64,000 nt of DNA from Candidatus Binatia bacterium (GCA_035544215.1 DATKHY010000001.1:1-64000), one strand, 5' to 3'; numbered from the stretch's first letter, positions 1 to 8,659 are shown. Numbers and translations: made by a program. Notes: generated by a model not told the origin, from the letters alone.

Positions 1-195
1 GAGTCTCTGCGGTCCCTTCGGCAGCGCCGATCGCGGAATGATGCTCACCGCGCCCGCGCGTTTGAGCGCCTGGACCTTCGCTGCGCTGCCGGTGCCGGGA
101 ACGGACGAGGTCATCGATCCCGGGTTGCCGCCCGAGCAACTTGCCAGCAGCGCCGCTGCGACGGCTGCCGCCAACGAAAGTGTAAATGCGCGCAT
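1..195 (-). CDS. Lipoprotein, N-terminal part only (cut by window edge)
   Basis: This reading frame starts at an ATG at 195 and runs off the left end of the window, so only 65 residues are visible. The N-terminus is a lipoprotein signal peptide: a short basic start (MRAF), an Ala/Leu-rich hydrophobic core and a lipobox LASC followed by Ser-Gly-Gly. A good ribosome binding site (AAAGGAG) lies 7 bases upstream of the ATG, which fixes the start. After the lipid-attachment Cys the visible sequence is Ser/Gly/Ala-rich linker, so the mature function cannot be named. It is probably anchored in a membrane facing the periplasm. It sits in the same orientation downstream of the HTH/TPR regulator, separated from it by a terminator. 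Confidence 0.7.
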   Translation of the reverse strand, partial: MRAFTLSLAAAVAAALLASCSGGNPGSMTSSVPGTGSAAKVQALKRAGAVSIIPRSALPKGPQRL

Positions 196-337
196 GATTG
201 TTGCTCCTTTACATTAATCGGCCCGCTGCACGGTGACCCGGCGAGGCGGGCAGAGTCTTCCCGTCACCTTCGGCAAGGCTGGGCCCTATGTGGCTGATTT
301 TAGTTGGTCGAAGGCACGTCGGCAAACTCGGAAGTGC

Positions 338-367
338 AAAAAAGCCGCACTTGTTGCAAAAAGTGCG
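338..367 (-). terminator. Intrinsic terminator after the HTH/TPR gene
   Basis: Read leftwards, a perfect 7-bp stem (CGCACTT/AAGTGCG) with an 8-base loop is followed by GC and six T residues. It lies about 20 bases past the stop codon of the gene at 388-2025 and ends its transcript before the lipoprotein gene at 1-195. Confidence 0.8.
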
Positions 368-387
368 CCCGCTTCAGCCCTTGCCCA

Positions 388-2025
388 CTACATCGCTAAC
401 AGTCTTGAGAGTTCTCTCGCTTTCCGTCGAAAGCGAGGATCGCCGCCGGCGCCCCTAGCGGCGACCTTGTAGGCGTCTCTCAAAATCGGTGCCGATCCAA
501 GCACTTCCGCCTCGGGAATAAGCGCTTCGACGACAGCACGAGATTTTTGGTGCCAACCAAGCTCGTAAGCCGCGGCGGCCGCAATAAGTCGCTTCATCAG
601 GGTCAGGTCGGCATACCCGGCGGTCTCATCGCTGACATTTGCTAGGCGCCAAGCGTCTTGGAACCGGTGCAGCCGAAGGGCACGCGCTGCAACAATGTAT
701 TCTGCGTTCGCGCGGTAAAACACCGCGCAGTTATCGACACGCTTAACATCCGAGAAGAAGGTCAAGGCCTCCTCCCAGTAGTCTGTCCGCATCAGTTTCG
801 CGGCCACATCAATCGAAACTTGAGTTCTGATTTTTTCGCTTGGTTGGTGATTAGCTAGCGAGGCGGCAAGCTCAGCTGCACGAAGAGCTTCGACCTTACG
901 CCCGGCAAGGGCGTTACATTCAGTAATAGCTACAAGCGCGTCCATTGCTTGGGCGAGTGACCCAGACGCGTAAGCCTCTTCAAAGGCAGTTGTGAGTCCC
1001 TTCAGGCGTTCCCAAGCTGGATACCAAGCCTTCGAACTCATGACGAGGCGGTTGCGGAACTTCCAAAGAGTTACAGCGAGTTGCGAACGCAGCGTCCAGT
1101 CACTTCGAGGGGGATGACGCAGGCTTGCTTCAGCCTTGACGATGTACTCGTAGCCGTGGTCTCGGTCGCCGAGATTCCACAAGCTTATGCCGACCTCTAA
1201 AAGGCTTTCTATGTACAGCTCCCTGATGTGTACTGGTCCGGTGGACTGAATACGTTCGAGGCGTACCGCCGCGAGTTGCCCCCTCCGTACCGCTTCTCGC
1301 GAGTCGCCCCGATGCTGCGCAAACTTAGAGCCGGTTAGATCGATCCAGGCTTGACTCAGATCCGAGACAAGCGAGGTGTTTCGGTCCAGTTGTCCAGCAA
1401 GAAATATCTTAGCCGCGGAAAAGGCGGCATCTGCCCGCTCTATGCTCTCAAACAACAATGACACGAGCGCCTTCAGGCAAAGCGCCTCGACCTTCTGGTC
1501 GACGGTTGACGCTGCTCGTATCAGGGCGCCGCAATGTCGAGATGACGCCTCAACATCGCCAGCATTGATTACGGACGCCGTACGATCTACCAGAGATCGA
1601 AACTCGTCTAGCTCCGCCAGGTAGTCCGGCACTGCCAGCTCGCCGCACTCACCTATGTAGCGCGCGACGCGGCGGCAGATATCCGCGCGTTCGCGATAGC
1701 AAGTGTTAACTGATATTCCAAGTTCAGCCGCAACCCGTGAAATGGGCAGGCTCTGAAGGCACTGCTGCACGATGATTGCGTGCTGGCGCCGCGCGCGCTC
1801 CTCTTTGCCACGTGCAAGGTCCGCGCCGCGGCAATAGTCCGCACCCTGGCGAACGAGTTGATGAATTCGAACCAGCACGACGTGGCTGCGATTCTCGCCG
1901 AAACCACCGACGGGTTGATTATCAAAGACTTTTCGAACGATCGGGTTCCGACTAAGAGCGCGAGGATCGTGAAGATGTCGGAAAAGGTGCTTCACCGCCT
2001 TCTCAAAGGGAGCGTTTGCGTTCAT
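388..2025 (-). CDS. HTH/TPR regulator-like protein, paralogue of 9272-11008
   Basis: A 545-residue protein. Residues 1-40 hold a motif shared with the protein at 9272-11008: a Phe-led helix, then L-x-D-P, R-x-P-[IL]-V-R and a final Phe. Residues about 75-120 contain a helix-turn-helix-like stretch (VAAELGISVNTCYRER) that looks like a sigma-70 region 4/LuxR-type recognition element. The remaining ~400 residues are helical Ala/Leu repeats of TPR type. The start at 2025 (MNANAPFEK) is chosen because alignment with the paralogue begins there and GAAAGG lies upstream; a start at 2067 is also open. It is probably a cytoplasmic DNA-binding protein with a protein-interaction scaffold, but no target is visible. 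The gene is somewhat less GC-rich than its neighbours. Confidence 0.75.
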   Translation of the reverse strand: MNANAPFEKAVKHLFRHLHDPRALSRNPIVRKVFDNQPVGGFGENRSHVVLVRIHQLVRQGADYCRGADLARGKEERARRQHAIIVQQCLQSLPISRVAAELGISVNTCYRERADICRRVARYIGECGELAVPDYLAELDEFRSLVDRTASVINAGDVEASSRHCGALIRAASTVDQKVEALCLKALVSLLFESIERADAAFSAAKIFLAGQLDRNTSLVSDLSQAWIDLTGSKFAQHRGDSREAVRRGQLAAVRLERIQSTGPVHIRELYIESLLEVGISLWNLGDRDHGYEYIVKAEASLRHPPRSDWTLRSQLAVTLWKFRNRLVMSSKAWYPAWERLKGLTTAFEEAYASGSLAQAMDALVAITECNALAGRKVEALRAAELAASLANHQPSEKIRTQVSIDVAAKLMRTDYWEEALTFFSDVKRVDNCAVFYRANAEYIVAARALRLHRFQDAWRLANVSDETAGYADLTLMKRLIAAAAAYELGWHQKSRAVVEALIPEAEVLGSAPILRDAYKVAARGAGGDPRFRRKARELSRLLAM

Positions 2026-2660
2026 AAGCCCGAAAGCCACCTTTCTTCGTGGCGAAGCACGAAGCACGTAATTTCGACAGGCCCTTTCTTACCCCGCCTC
2101 TAGCACCTACTCGCGGCTCGATTTGCGCGCGCGCATCACCTGCGATGGACGGCCAAAGACGCCTCCCGCCGACTGCTCCGCTGAGCTAGAGCCGCAAAGA
2201 CGAGACAAGCCCGGAGGCTCGGCTGCCTAGCGTTAACGCGATCGAAGCAACTTTGCCGGCTAAACCAAGGTCCGGATGGCAATCTGTGGTTTGCGGAGCG
2301 TAACGCTAACCAGATCGGCAAAATCACGACAGGCGCGGCGCCAGGCTTCCGTCGTAGCCACAAGCTCCATAGACAATGAAGGGCGCGCGCGACTTGCGGC
2401 ATCCTATTTGGTCTGACTAACTTCGAGCACCAGGACCATGTTACAAGGCCAGCAGGAAGGCGCACCCTAGCTGAGAGGGGCTGTCCTCGTGCGTCGCACT
2501 TAGGCTCGTCGCATTTATCTCTTTTTGGCACCTCCAAGCCCTCACGTCGGTCCTGCGATCCGCGGCTCAGCTTCGATGACGCGACCGTTCACTTTGGAAG
2601 ATGCGTTGCAGGCGCATGATCCATCCCGAAACCACTTCGGAGAGAGTAGGTTTAGAATCC
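2026..2660. other. Gene-free stretch
   Basis: I see no convincing gene here. Open frames on both strands are short, rich in Arg/Ser/Ala and show no domain or signal peptide. Apart from the inverted repeat at 2045-2064 nothing structured stands out. The stretch may hold the promoters for the leftward regulator and for the rightward lipoprotein fragment. Confidence 0.5.
2045..2064. promoter_or_regulatory. Inverted repeat upstream of the HTH/TPR gene
   Basis: Perfect 7-bp arms CTTCGTG and CACGAAG separated by 6 bases, 20 bases upstream of the proposed start codon at 2025. It could be an operator (perhaps autoregulatory) or a leader hairpin. No equivalent was found upstream of the paralogue. Confidence 0.3.
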
Positions 2661-2771
2661 ATGCGAATTGCGATTTCGTCTTGCTACGCATTAGGCGTTT
2701 GCGCAGCCGTTGCCATGCTCGCCGGCTGCAGCGCAGCGGGTCGTCAGGGCTTGGTTCCACGTCTGGTGTAA
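2661..2771 (+). pseudogene. Lipoprotein signal-peptide stub
   Basis: ATG at 2661 opens 36 codons that form a complete lipoprotein signal peptide: MRIAIS n-region, hydrophobic core and lipobox LAGC followed by SAAG. A stop codon comes 13 residues after the Cys, so no mature protein remains. The style matches the other lipoproteins in the window. I read it as the 5' remnant of a broken lipoprotein gene. A shift into the frame used by the downstream ORF (2710-3096) would join the two, so the pair could also be one frameshifted gene. Confidence 0.5.
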
Positions 2772-3096
2772 TCCCCAGTTCAAGCAGCGTAATGAGGCAT
2801 CCCAGCAATTCAGCCAAGCTTTTGACGATTATACAAAAATCAATGACGAGCTCAGTGAGAAACGTAAAATATGGGAAAACGAACGAAACAATAGAGCCAG
2901 GGACATAGGACAAAAAATGCGTGCAACCGACGTACGTAAGGTGCTACTACTACAGTCACGCGTCGAGAGGCTCGCAAAAGCCATGCGACCCGTAGCAATG
3001 ATCCTCACCGCACGCCTTTGGATTGACACGGCGTTCCCAATTGGGTTCGGGGTGGCGGCCATAATTTGGGGTGCGTGGCGCGCCTTTTCGCCCTAG
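2710..3096 (+). CDS. Hypothetical protein with charged helix and C-terminal membrane segment
   Basis: The first ~25 codons are the out-of-frame reading of the lipoprotein stub and probably not natural. From about 2785 onward the frame encodes a charged, coiled-coil-like helix (residues ~30-90, rich in Glu/Arg/Asn) and ends with one hydrophobic segment (PIGFGVAAIIWGAW). A terminator follows 17 bases after the stop, which supports a real rightward transcript. The centre (about 2830-2950) is clearly more AT-rich than surrounding DNA. No family is recognised. It may be the 3' part of a frameshifted lipoprotein gene starting at 2661. Confidence 0.35.
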   Translation: MPCSPAAAQRVVRAWFHVWCNPQFKQRNEASQQFSQAFDDYTKINDELSEKRKIWENERNNRARDIGQKMRATDVRKVLLLQSRVERLAKAMRPVAMILTARLWIDTAFPIGFGVAAIIWGAWRAFSP

Positions 3097-3113
3097 GGCC
3101 TCACAGCTCGGAA

Positions 3114-3137
3114 CCCCGGGAGCGGGGCCTCGTTTTT
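3114..3137 (+). terminator. Intrinsic terminator
   Basis: Stem CCCCG/CGGGG with loop GGAG, then CCTCG and five T residues, 17 bases past the stop of the ORF ending at 3096. Confidence 0.55.
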
Positions 3138-3623
3138 GTGGGCTCTTTGCAGCCTTGAGCTCACGGGCTCGATCGCAGCGCTTGGGGAGGGGGCCCGTTT
3201 TGAAGGGCTCTGTCTAACGATGCGCCGGGTGTACGAAGAAAAGAAGCAGGACGACCACGGCCACGCTCCCGATGAAGGTGAAAAGCGCGCCCATAAAACT
3301 CCACGCCTTCATGGTCTCCTGGTCGCGCCACTGTCCAAGAGAGAATATAGAGTAGAGAACCTGCATGAACCTCGGCGCGCGTTGCCACCGTTGCTGTTGC
3401 TTAACCATCCACCTCCCGCCATAAATCATGCCGAAAGCGCTGTAGACAGCAAAAGCTGAGAAAACCGCGATAGGCACCCACTTTGAGATCACGGCAACAG
3501 CTAGCACAGCGATTCTTATTCGCTACGTCGCCGCTCGGAGACCCTGGGGTGCCCCCCGATCACGCCTGGCCGCCTCGCCGCCCGGCGCCGGGCCGAGGGG
3601 CCTCGTTTTGGAATGCTCTGTCT
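3124..3623 (+). repeat. Three diverged copies of a short GGGGCC-CGTTTT repeat
   Basis: Related 25-30 base segments occur at about 3124-3146, 3191-3215 and 3597-3623. Each runs GGGGCC[T]CGTTTT, a few bases, then GGCTCT or TGCTCTGTCT. The first and third include a small hairpin before the T-tract, so these may be copied terminator modules. The small membrane-protein gene at 3214-3507 lies between copies two and three. Confidence 0.35.
3214..3507 (-). CDS. Small membrane protein
   Basis: A 97-residue protein with two predicted membrane helices: residues ~3-30 (VISKWVPIAVFSAFAVYSAF) and ~70-92 (FMGALFTFIGSVAVVVLLLFF). The linker is basic and aromatic (KQQQRWQRAP). The start is GTG at 3507; an internal GTG five codons later is also possible, and no strong ribosome binding site decides. 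No family recognised. Coding on this strand is favoured over the opposite frame because of the clean hydrophobic pattern. Confidence 0.55.
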   Translation of the reverse strand: MLAVAVISKWVPIAVFSAFAVYSAFGMIYGGRWMVKQQQRWQRAPRFMQVLYSIFSLGQWRDQETMKAWSFMGALFTFIGSVAVVVLLLFFVHPAHR

Positions 3624-3710
3624 CCTATCCCCGGGTTACCGTGCCTTAGGCTAGCGGATGACGCATTACCTCGGACGTCGAGCGCGCTCGCGCCATCAGA
3701 TATGGGAGCG

Positions 3711-4643
3711 TTACCACGGCCCCACGGACGCGGCAATGCCGCTAACCGCCGTGGAAAAAACGTTCGTCGCGCCGGAAGCCGCCGGAGCAATCTCGTACAT
3801 CTTGCCCTGCTGGTAGTTCGGCCAGTAGATCGTGCCGGCGGCCGTCACGGCGATCTGGGCATAAAAGCCGCCCGTGTTGAGGTTGATCGTCCGCACGATG
3901 CTCGAGTTTCCGGATGCATACACAGCGATATTGCCCTCGTGGTCGCCCACATAGATGTAGCCCGCCCTATCGGCACCCAGCGATCCGCCAAGCGCATTTT
4001 GCAGATTCAGATTTATCGCTTTGGATGACCCTGGCGCGACGCTATAGACGGCCGCTGCGTTCGTCTTGACGTCGAAAACGTCGACGAGCAGATCGCCGTT
4101 CGCATCGAAAGCCATACCGCCCGCTACTCCCGCGCCACCCACCTGGATCGTCCTCGTCGGAGAGCTAGCGCCTTTCGCATAGACGGCGACGACGACGACG
4201 ACGCCGCTGCTGGCACGTTGCCCCACGTAGAGGTTTGCGTAACGATCGACGGTGAGGGAATTCGGATAATCTAAACCGTTCGTAATCGTCTTGAACGGCG
4301 TGGAGCTTCCGCGTTTGTACTCGGTGACGTTCACCGCGCTGCCGCCAAAATTGAGAACGTAGAGGGTGCCTTGCCGGTCGATGCAGACGCCGGTCGATCG
4401 GGAGACACCCTGCGTGATTTCGCCGAGGAGCGGAGGATTCGATTTATTGATGTTAGCCGTGTAAATCAGGACGTTGCTGCTGACGTCGGCAATGAATAGG
4501 TCTTGAGGAACGAAGTTCTCGCTCACCCCGGCTTGGACCGAGACGCGTTCGGCCGAACCGCCCCCGCCCATGACCGCGACGCACCCCCCAAGTAGCATCG
4601 CTGAGACGAGAACGCCCGCTATCAGGAAAGTGCGAACAGCCAT
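3711..4643 (-). CDS. NHL/beta-propeller lipoprotein (Vgb-like) 1
   Basis: A 310-residue lipoprotein. The start at 4643 (MAVRTFLIAG) has a strong GGAGGGG site just upstream. The signal peptide ends in lipobox LGGC. The rest is a run of ~45-residue repeats with the pattern hydrophobic-D-x-x-G-x-L/I-Y-V (for example VDRYANLYVGQ, ADRAGYIYVGDH), typical of NHL or virginiamycin-B-lyase-like beta-propellers. Known relatives are secreted or surface-anchored; their substrates are mostly unknown and lyase activity should not be assumed. It is a paralogue of 10908-11852 and 19553-20530. Confidence 0.75.
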   Translation of the reverse strand: MAVRTFLIAGVLVSAMLLGGCVAVMGGGGSAERVSVQAGVSENFVPQDLFIADVSSNVLIYTANINKSNPPLLGEITQGVSRSTGVCIDRQGTLYVLNFGGSAVNVTEYKRGSSTPFKTITNGLDYPNSLTVDRYANLYVGQRASSGVVVVVAVYAKGASSPTRTIQVGGAGVAGGMAFDANGDLLVDVFDVKTNAAAVYSVAPGSSKAINLNLQNALGGSLGADRAGYIYVGDHEGNIAVYASGNSSIVRTINLNTGGFYAQIAVTAAGTIYWPNYQQGKMYEIAPAASGATNVFSTAVSGIAASVGPW

Positions 4644-4744
4644 AGTCCCCTCCAAGTTGCCCCCGCGCTAGCGGCAAAGATAACACGCGGACCGTGAAAA
4701 AAGTCTGAAAGCCGTCGCGACAGGTGTCAAGAGCCCGGTGTTTC

Positions 4745-5908
4745 CTAGTTCACCGCTGCTAGCGCGCGCTCCAAATCCACGATGAGATCCTCGGTCGACT
4801 CGAGACCGATGCTGAATCGCACTAGGCGATGATCGTAGGCCGGCCGGCCTCCAGCCGGCGCTATCGTGTACGCGACCGCGAGGCTGGTCGTGCCAGCCCA
4901 GCTGTACCCCACCTCAAAGAGCTGCAGCGCGTCGACGAATGCGCAGACCTGCTCCCACGCCGGGCCCGGCTTGAACACGATCGAGAACACGCCGGATGAG
5001 CCGGTAAAGTCGCGCTTCCAAAATTCGTGGCCGGGGCACGAGGGCAACGCCGGATGCAGCACGCACTCCACCTCCGGCCGCTCCGCGAGCCAGCGCGCGA
5101 TCTCGAGCGCCGACGCCTCGACCGCGCGCAGGCGGACGGCGAGCGTCTGCAGCCCGCGCAACGCCAGGCTGCAGTCGTCCGGCGACGCGGCGCAGCCGAT
5201 GACCTGGCGCGCCGCACCCAAGCGCTGGTAGAGCGCGTCGTCGCGCACGGTCACCGAGCCCAACAGCAGGTCGCTGTGGCCGCCGACGTACTTCGTCAGC
5301 GCCTGCATCGTGACGTCCGCGCCGTGCGCGAACGCGTCGAAGAACACGCCCGCCGACCACGTGTTGTCGAGCGCGACTAGCGCGCCGCGCTCGTGCGCCG
5401 CGGCGGCGATCGCCGGCACGTCCTGCACCTCCATCGTCACCGAGCCCGGGCTCTCCGTCCAGACGAGCCGGGTCTCGTCGCGCATAAGCGACGCGATGCC
5501 GGCGCCGATCTCGGGATCGTAGAACGTAGCCGTTACGCCGAAGCGCGAGAGCAGCGCCGTCGTGAGCTGGCGGTTCGGCCGGTACACGCTCTGCGGAACC
5601 AGGATGTGATCGCCGCTCTTGAGCAGCGCGAAGTCGATCAGCGAGATCGCCGATTGTCCGCCCGGGGTCAGGATCGTGCGTCCGCCGCCCTCGAGCTCGG
5701 CGATGCGCGCGGCCAGCTCGAGCGTCGTGGGCGTTCCGTAGAGCCCGTAGGTGTAGCCAAAGCGCTCCTGATCCCAGCGGTCCGTCACCGCGGCGGCCGA
5801 GGGAAAGAGCGTCGTCGAGCCGCGATAGACCGGGGTCGCCAGCGACCGGTAGCCTTCGGGGACGCGCGCGTCGGAGTGGAGGAGTCGAGTCTGCCAGGTG
5901 GTGTCCAT
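4745..5908 (-). CDS. metC: Cystathionine beta-lyase (MetC-type PLP enzyme)
   Basis: A 387-residue fold-type I PLP enzyme of the Cys/Met metabolism family. The PLP-binding lysine sits in ALTKYVGGHSD, preceded by the LDNTW motif that carries the conserved Asp. The N-terminal sequence (LATPVYRGSTTLF, then YGLYGTPTTLELAARIAELEGG) is that of MetC cystathionine beta-lyases, which cleave cystathionine to homocysteine, pyruvate and ammonia in methionine synthesis. Cytoplasmic. It starts at ATG 5908 and is divergent from sixA with only 22 bases between start codons, so the two promoters must overlap the genes. Other family members (cystathionine gamma-synthase or lyase) are less likely. Confidence 0.85.
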   Translation of the reverse strand: MDTTWQTRLLHSDARVPEGYRSLATPVYRGSTTLFPSAAAVTDRWDQERFGYTYGLYGTPTTLELAARIAELEGGGRTILTPGGQSAISLIDFALLKSGDHILVPQSVYRPNRQLTTALLSRFGVTATFYDPEIGAGIASLMRDETRLVWTESPGSVTMEVQDVPAIAAAAHERGALVALDNTWSAGVFFDAFAHGADVTMQALTKYVGGHSDLLLGSVTVRDDALYQRLGAARQVIGCAASPDDCSLALRGLQTLAVRLRAVEASALEIARWLAERPEVECVLHPALPSCPGHEFWKRDFTGSSGVFSIVFKPGPAWEQVCAFVDALQLFEVGYSWAGTTSLAVAYTIAPAGGRPAYDHRLVRFSIGLESTEDLIVDLERALAAVN

Positions 5909-5930
5909 ATCGTCTGCGTAGTTGCAGGCG

Positions 5931-6422
5931 ATGAACTGCTATTTCCTACGCCACGGCATTGCCGTCGAGCCGCAAGCGTGGCGCGGCAGCGACGACGACC
6001 GACCCCTCACACCCGAAGGCGAGAAGCGCATGGAGCGCGAGGCGCGAGCCATCGCCGACCTCGACTTGGACGTCGACACGATCGTCACGAGCCCGCTGCT
6101 ACGCGCGCGACAGACCGCGGAGATCGTCGGCGACCGGCTGCGCATCGGCGAAGGGCTCGTCGAGGACGCACGTGTCGCGCACGGCTTCAACGCCGACAGC
6201 GTCGTCGCGATGTTGCGCGAGCACGACCGTGCGGCGTCGGTAATGTTCGTCGGCCACGAGCCAAGTATGAGCGCGACGATCGGGCGGCTCGTCGGCGGCG
6301 CAAGCATCGAGCTCAAGAAGGGCGGACTCGCTGGCGTTGAGCTCGACGATCCACCGGTGGGCGCCGGCACGCTGATCTGTTTGATCCCGCCCAAGATTCT
6401 CGCGGCGCTCGGGAAGCGCTAA
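5931..6422 (+). CDS. sixA: SixA-type phosphohistidine phosphatase
   Basis: A 163-residue histidine-phosphatase superfamily protein. The catalytic R-H-G motif is at residues 7-9 (FLRHG), the second Arg lies in TSPLLRARQTAE and the second His in FVGHEPS. Length and the PEGEKRME segment match SixA, which dephosphorylates phosphohistidine on proteins such as HPt domains or PTS components. The ATG at 5931 is preferred over an upstream TTG. The 3' end overlaps the stop of xth by four bases (convergent). Confidence 0.8.
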   Translation: MNCYFLRHGIAVEPQAWRGSDDDRPLTPEGEKRMEREARAIADLDLDVDTIVTSPLLRARQTAEIVGDRLRIGEGLVEDARVAHGFNADSVVAMLREHDRAASVMFVGHEPSMSATIGRLVGGASIELKKGGLAGVELDDPPVGAGTLICLIPPKILAALGKR

Positions 6423-7186
6423 ATCTCGTAGTCGATGGTCAGGGGCGCATGGTCGCTGAAGCGCGCTCCCTTGTAGATCGAGGCGCCGCGAACGAGGTCC
6501 GCTAACCCCGGAGTGACGAGCTGATAGTCGAGCCGCCAGCCAAGATTGCGTTCCCACGCAGCCGGCCAGTTCGACCACCACGTGTATTGCTTCGGGTTCG
6601 GGTTGACGACGCGAAACGCGTCGATCCAGCCGACTTGCTCGAGCAGCGTGTCCATCCAGGCGCGCTCTGCCGCTAGGAAGCCGCTCACGGTGCTGTTGCG
6701 GCCCGGGTTGTACGTGTCGATCATTTTGTGCGCGATGTTGAAGTCGCCGCAAAGGATCTGCTCGCGTCCGGAGTGACGCAGCCGCGCCAGCACCGCGAGC
6801 AGCCGCTCGAGGAAGTCCATCTTGAAGGCCTGCCGCGGCGGACCGCTGATCCCGGACGGGACGTACAGCGACGAGACGGCCACGGCACCGAAATCGGCCT
6901 GCACAAAGCGCCCCTCCGCGTCCATGTCTTCCCATCCGAGTGTGCGCCGTACCTCGATCGGCTCTTGCCGGCAATAAAGCGCGACGCCGCTGTAGCCGCG
7001 CCGCTTGGCGTCGACGAAGTAGCCGGTGAAGCCCGCAAGCGCCGCCGCTTCGGGTAAGAGCTGATGCTCCTGCGCGCGCGTCTCCTGTATGCAGACGACG
7101 TCGGGCTCCTGCGTCCTCGCCCACTCGAAGAAGCCACGCCGCACCGCCGAACGTATGCCGTTGGCATTGAACGTGATGATCCGCAC
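6419..7186 (-). CDS. xth: Exodeoxyribonuclease III
   Basis: A 255-residue member of the exonuclease-endonuclease-phosphatase family. Recognisable motifs are ITFNANGIRS at the N-terminus (metal-binding Asn), VCIQETRAQ (catalytic Glu), CGDFNIAHK (Asp-x-Asn), WRLDYQLV and the terminal FSDHAPLTID (catalytic His). It acts as an AP endonuclease and 3'-5' exonuclease in base excision repair. It begins one base after the acetyltransferase stop, so both are probably one transcript. Confidence 0.92.
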   Translation of the reverse strand: MRIITFNANGIRSAVRRGFFEWARTQEPDVVCIQETRAQEHQLLPEAAALAGFTGYFVDAKRRGYSGVALYCRQEPIEVRRTLGWEDMDAEGRFVQADFGAVAVSSLYVPSGISGPPRQAFKMDFLERLLAVLARLRHSGREQILCGDFNIAHKMIDTYNPGRNSTVSGFLAAERAWMDTLLEQVGWIDAFRVVNPNPKQYTWWSNWPAAWERNLGWRLDYQLVTPGLADLVRGASIYKGARFSDHAPLTIDYEI

Positions 7187-7187
7187 G

Positions 7188-7637
7188 CTAGCGAAGGGTC
7201 TTGCAGAATTTGACGAGGCGCTCGGTCTCGCGAAAGCCGCAGCGAGCGTGCGCGGCGATGGATCGTTCGTTCCATGGCTCGGTGTCGGATGCCAGCTCGG
7301 TGAAGCCGCGCTCGCGCGCCCAGCTTTCGGCCGACTCCATCAGCGCTCGGCCGACGCCCTTTCCGCGCGCGAACGGCTCGACGTACCAGCCCTCGACGTG
7401 CGGCACCGGCATCGAGTCGCAGCCATCGGAGAACGAGCGCACCGCGAGCTCGAGAAAGCCGACAGCGGTCGCTTCTTCTTCGGCGATGAAGACGGCGGCG
7501 ATCGTCGGCATCGTCGTGCCATCGAGGAAGGCGCGCGCCTCCGCAACGAGCTCGGCAGCGTCGGCGGAACGCCAGAGCCGGGAGCGAAGGAGCGCCCACG
7601 CTGCTTCGTCGGCGGGTCCAACCGCGCGTATTAGCAT
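7188..7637 (-). CDS. GNAT acetyltransferase resembling aminoglycoside 6'-N-acetyltransferase
   Basis: A 149-residue GNAT protein. The acetyl-CoA site is the RGKGVGRALMESAE stretch (residues ~91-104). The C-terminal half (FTELASDTEPWNE, then AHARCGFRETERLVKF) follows the conserved pattern of AAC(6')-I enzymes, which acetylate the 6' amino group of aminoglycosides. Similarity of motif does not prove drug modification; many chromosomal AAC(6')-like proteins act on unknown amines. Start ATG/ATA region at 7637. It is immediately upstream of xth on the same strand. Confidence 0.7.
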   Translation of the reverse strand: MLIRAVGPADEAAWALLRSRLWRSADAAELVAEARAFLDGTTMPTIAAVFIAEEEATAVGFLELAVRSFSDGCDSMPVPHVEGWYVEPFARGKGVGRALMESAESWARERGFTELASDTEPWNERSIAAHARCGFRETERLVKFCKTLR

Positions 7638-7712
7638 CCCGTCGAGTTCCGATCCGTTCTAAAGGGGGCCTGTTTACGCGTCAACTTCTCGGCTTTGTGA
7701 TAGAACAGAATC

Positions 7713-8659
7713 ATGAACTTCACCATGCGATCGTTGGCTCTCGGCCTGCCTGGCACACTCATCGCACTCTGTGCTTGTGGCGGGCTGCCAGCCTCCCCCG
7801 GCGGTCGACTCACACCTCATTCGCGATTCGGCGACGCTTAGGTGCCGAACGCTCGATGATCCCGAACAGCCGAGACATAACTGGCTAATCGGCATAGGTC
7901 CCGCGCAGAACATAGGCGGCTATCTCATCGACAAAGGGAGTGGCCGCGTTGTGTATTACGTGACCGTTCCGCCCTATAGTCGGCACGATTACCGGTATTA
8001 CCGGTATCCCCGGGGTGTCACTATTACGTCACCCATAGGGAAAACAGTCTCGGGATATCTAATCGACCGAGAAAACCCCTATGGCGTCTGGGGCTTTATC
8101 GAAAAGATCAATATCTGGACGCTGTTCAGAGACCCCCATGAAGGCCATGGCAAATACGCGGTTACTGAGATACTCGGACTGAATAATTCCGGCCTCGCCG
8201 TCGGCTTTTACGTAGACCGCTCCGGCGCAGACGTTCCGTTCGAGGTCAACGTCGCTAAGGACAGTTTCGCCGATCTCAAGCCGCCCGGAGCGGCCAGCGC
8301 CCGGGCTACGGGAATTAACCCCAGGGGCGACATCGTCGGCTGGTTGACGGGACCGAGCGGCGCTGAGGGTTTCATCCTTCATAGCGGTAGCTACCAAGTC
8401 TTTTCGTACCCGAAGTCAACGAGTACACAAGCACTGGGCCTTGACTTTCAGGATCAGATCGTTGGCTCGTACGTGGATGGGTCAGGCCTAACGCATGGCT
8501 TTTTGCTCACCGGCCCAGTAAGCCACCCCTCAATGGCAATCCTTTGATAATCCAAAAGCGAACGGCTCCGCGGCCCTGACCGGCATCAACTCGCGCGACG
8601 ATCTTGTCGGCAACTACTTCGACAACATGGGTGACATGCAAGGCTTTGTCTGCAGATAG
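7713..8659 (+). pseudogene. HAF-repeat-like lipoprotein, twice frameshifted
   Basis: Three consecutive reading frames carry one protein. From ATG 7713 frame one gives the n-region and hydrophobic core of a signal peptide; the lipobox LVAGC appears only in frame two (from about 7771). Frame two runs to about 8530 and contains repeats of the form G-I/L-N-x-x-G-x-I/A-V-G-x-Y/F ... G-F-x-L, as in HAF-type extracellular repeat proteins. It then breaks at a CCCC run and frame three continues with another repeat (GINSRDDLVGNYF) to the stop at 8659. Both shifts are in the same direction. Either the gene is dead or the assembly has two indels. Confidence 0.6.

Noticed and set aside
2136-2537. 133-codon leftward ORF in the gene-free stretch
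   Set aside because: Composition is Arg/Ser/Pro-rich without hydrophobic periodicity, and there is no family or ribosome site.
5393-6340. 315-codon rightward ORF across metC and sixA
   Set aside because: Arg-rich shadow of two well-supported genes on other frames.
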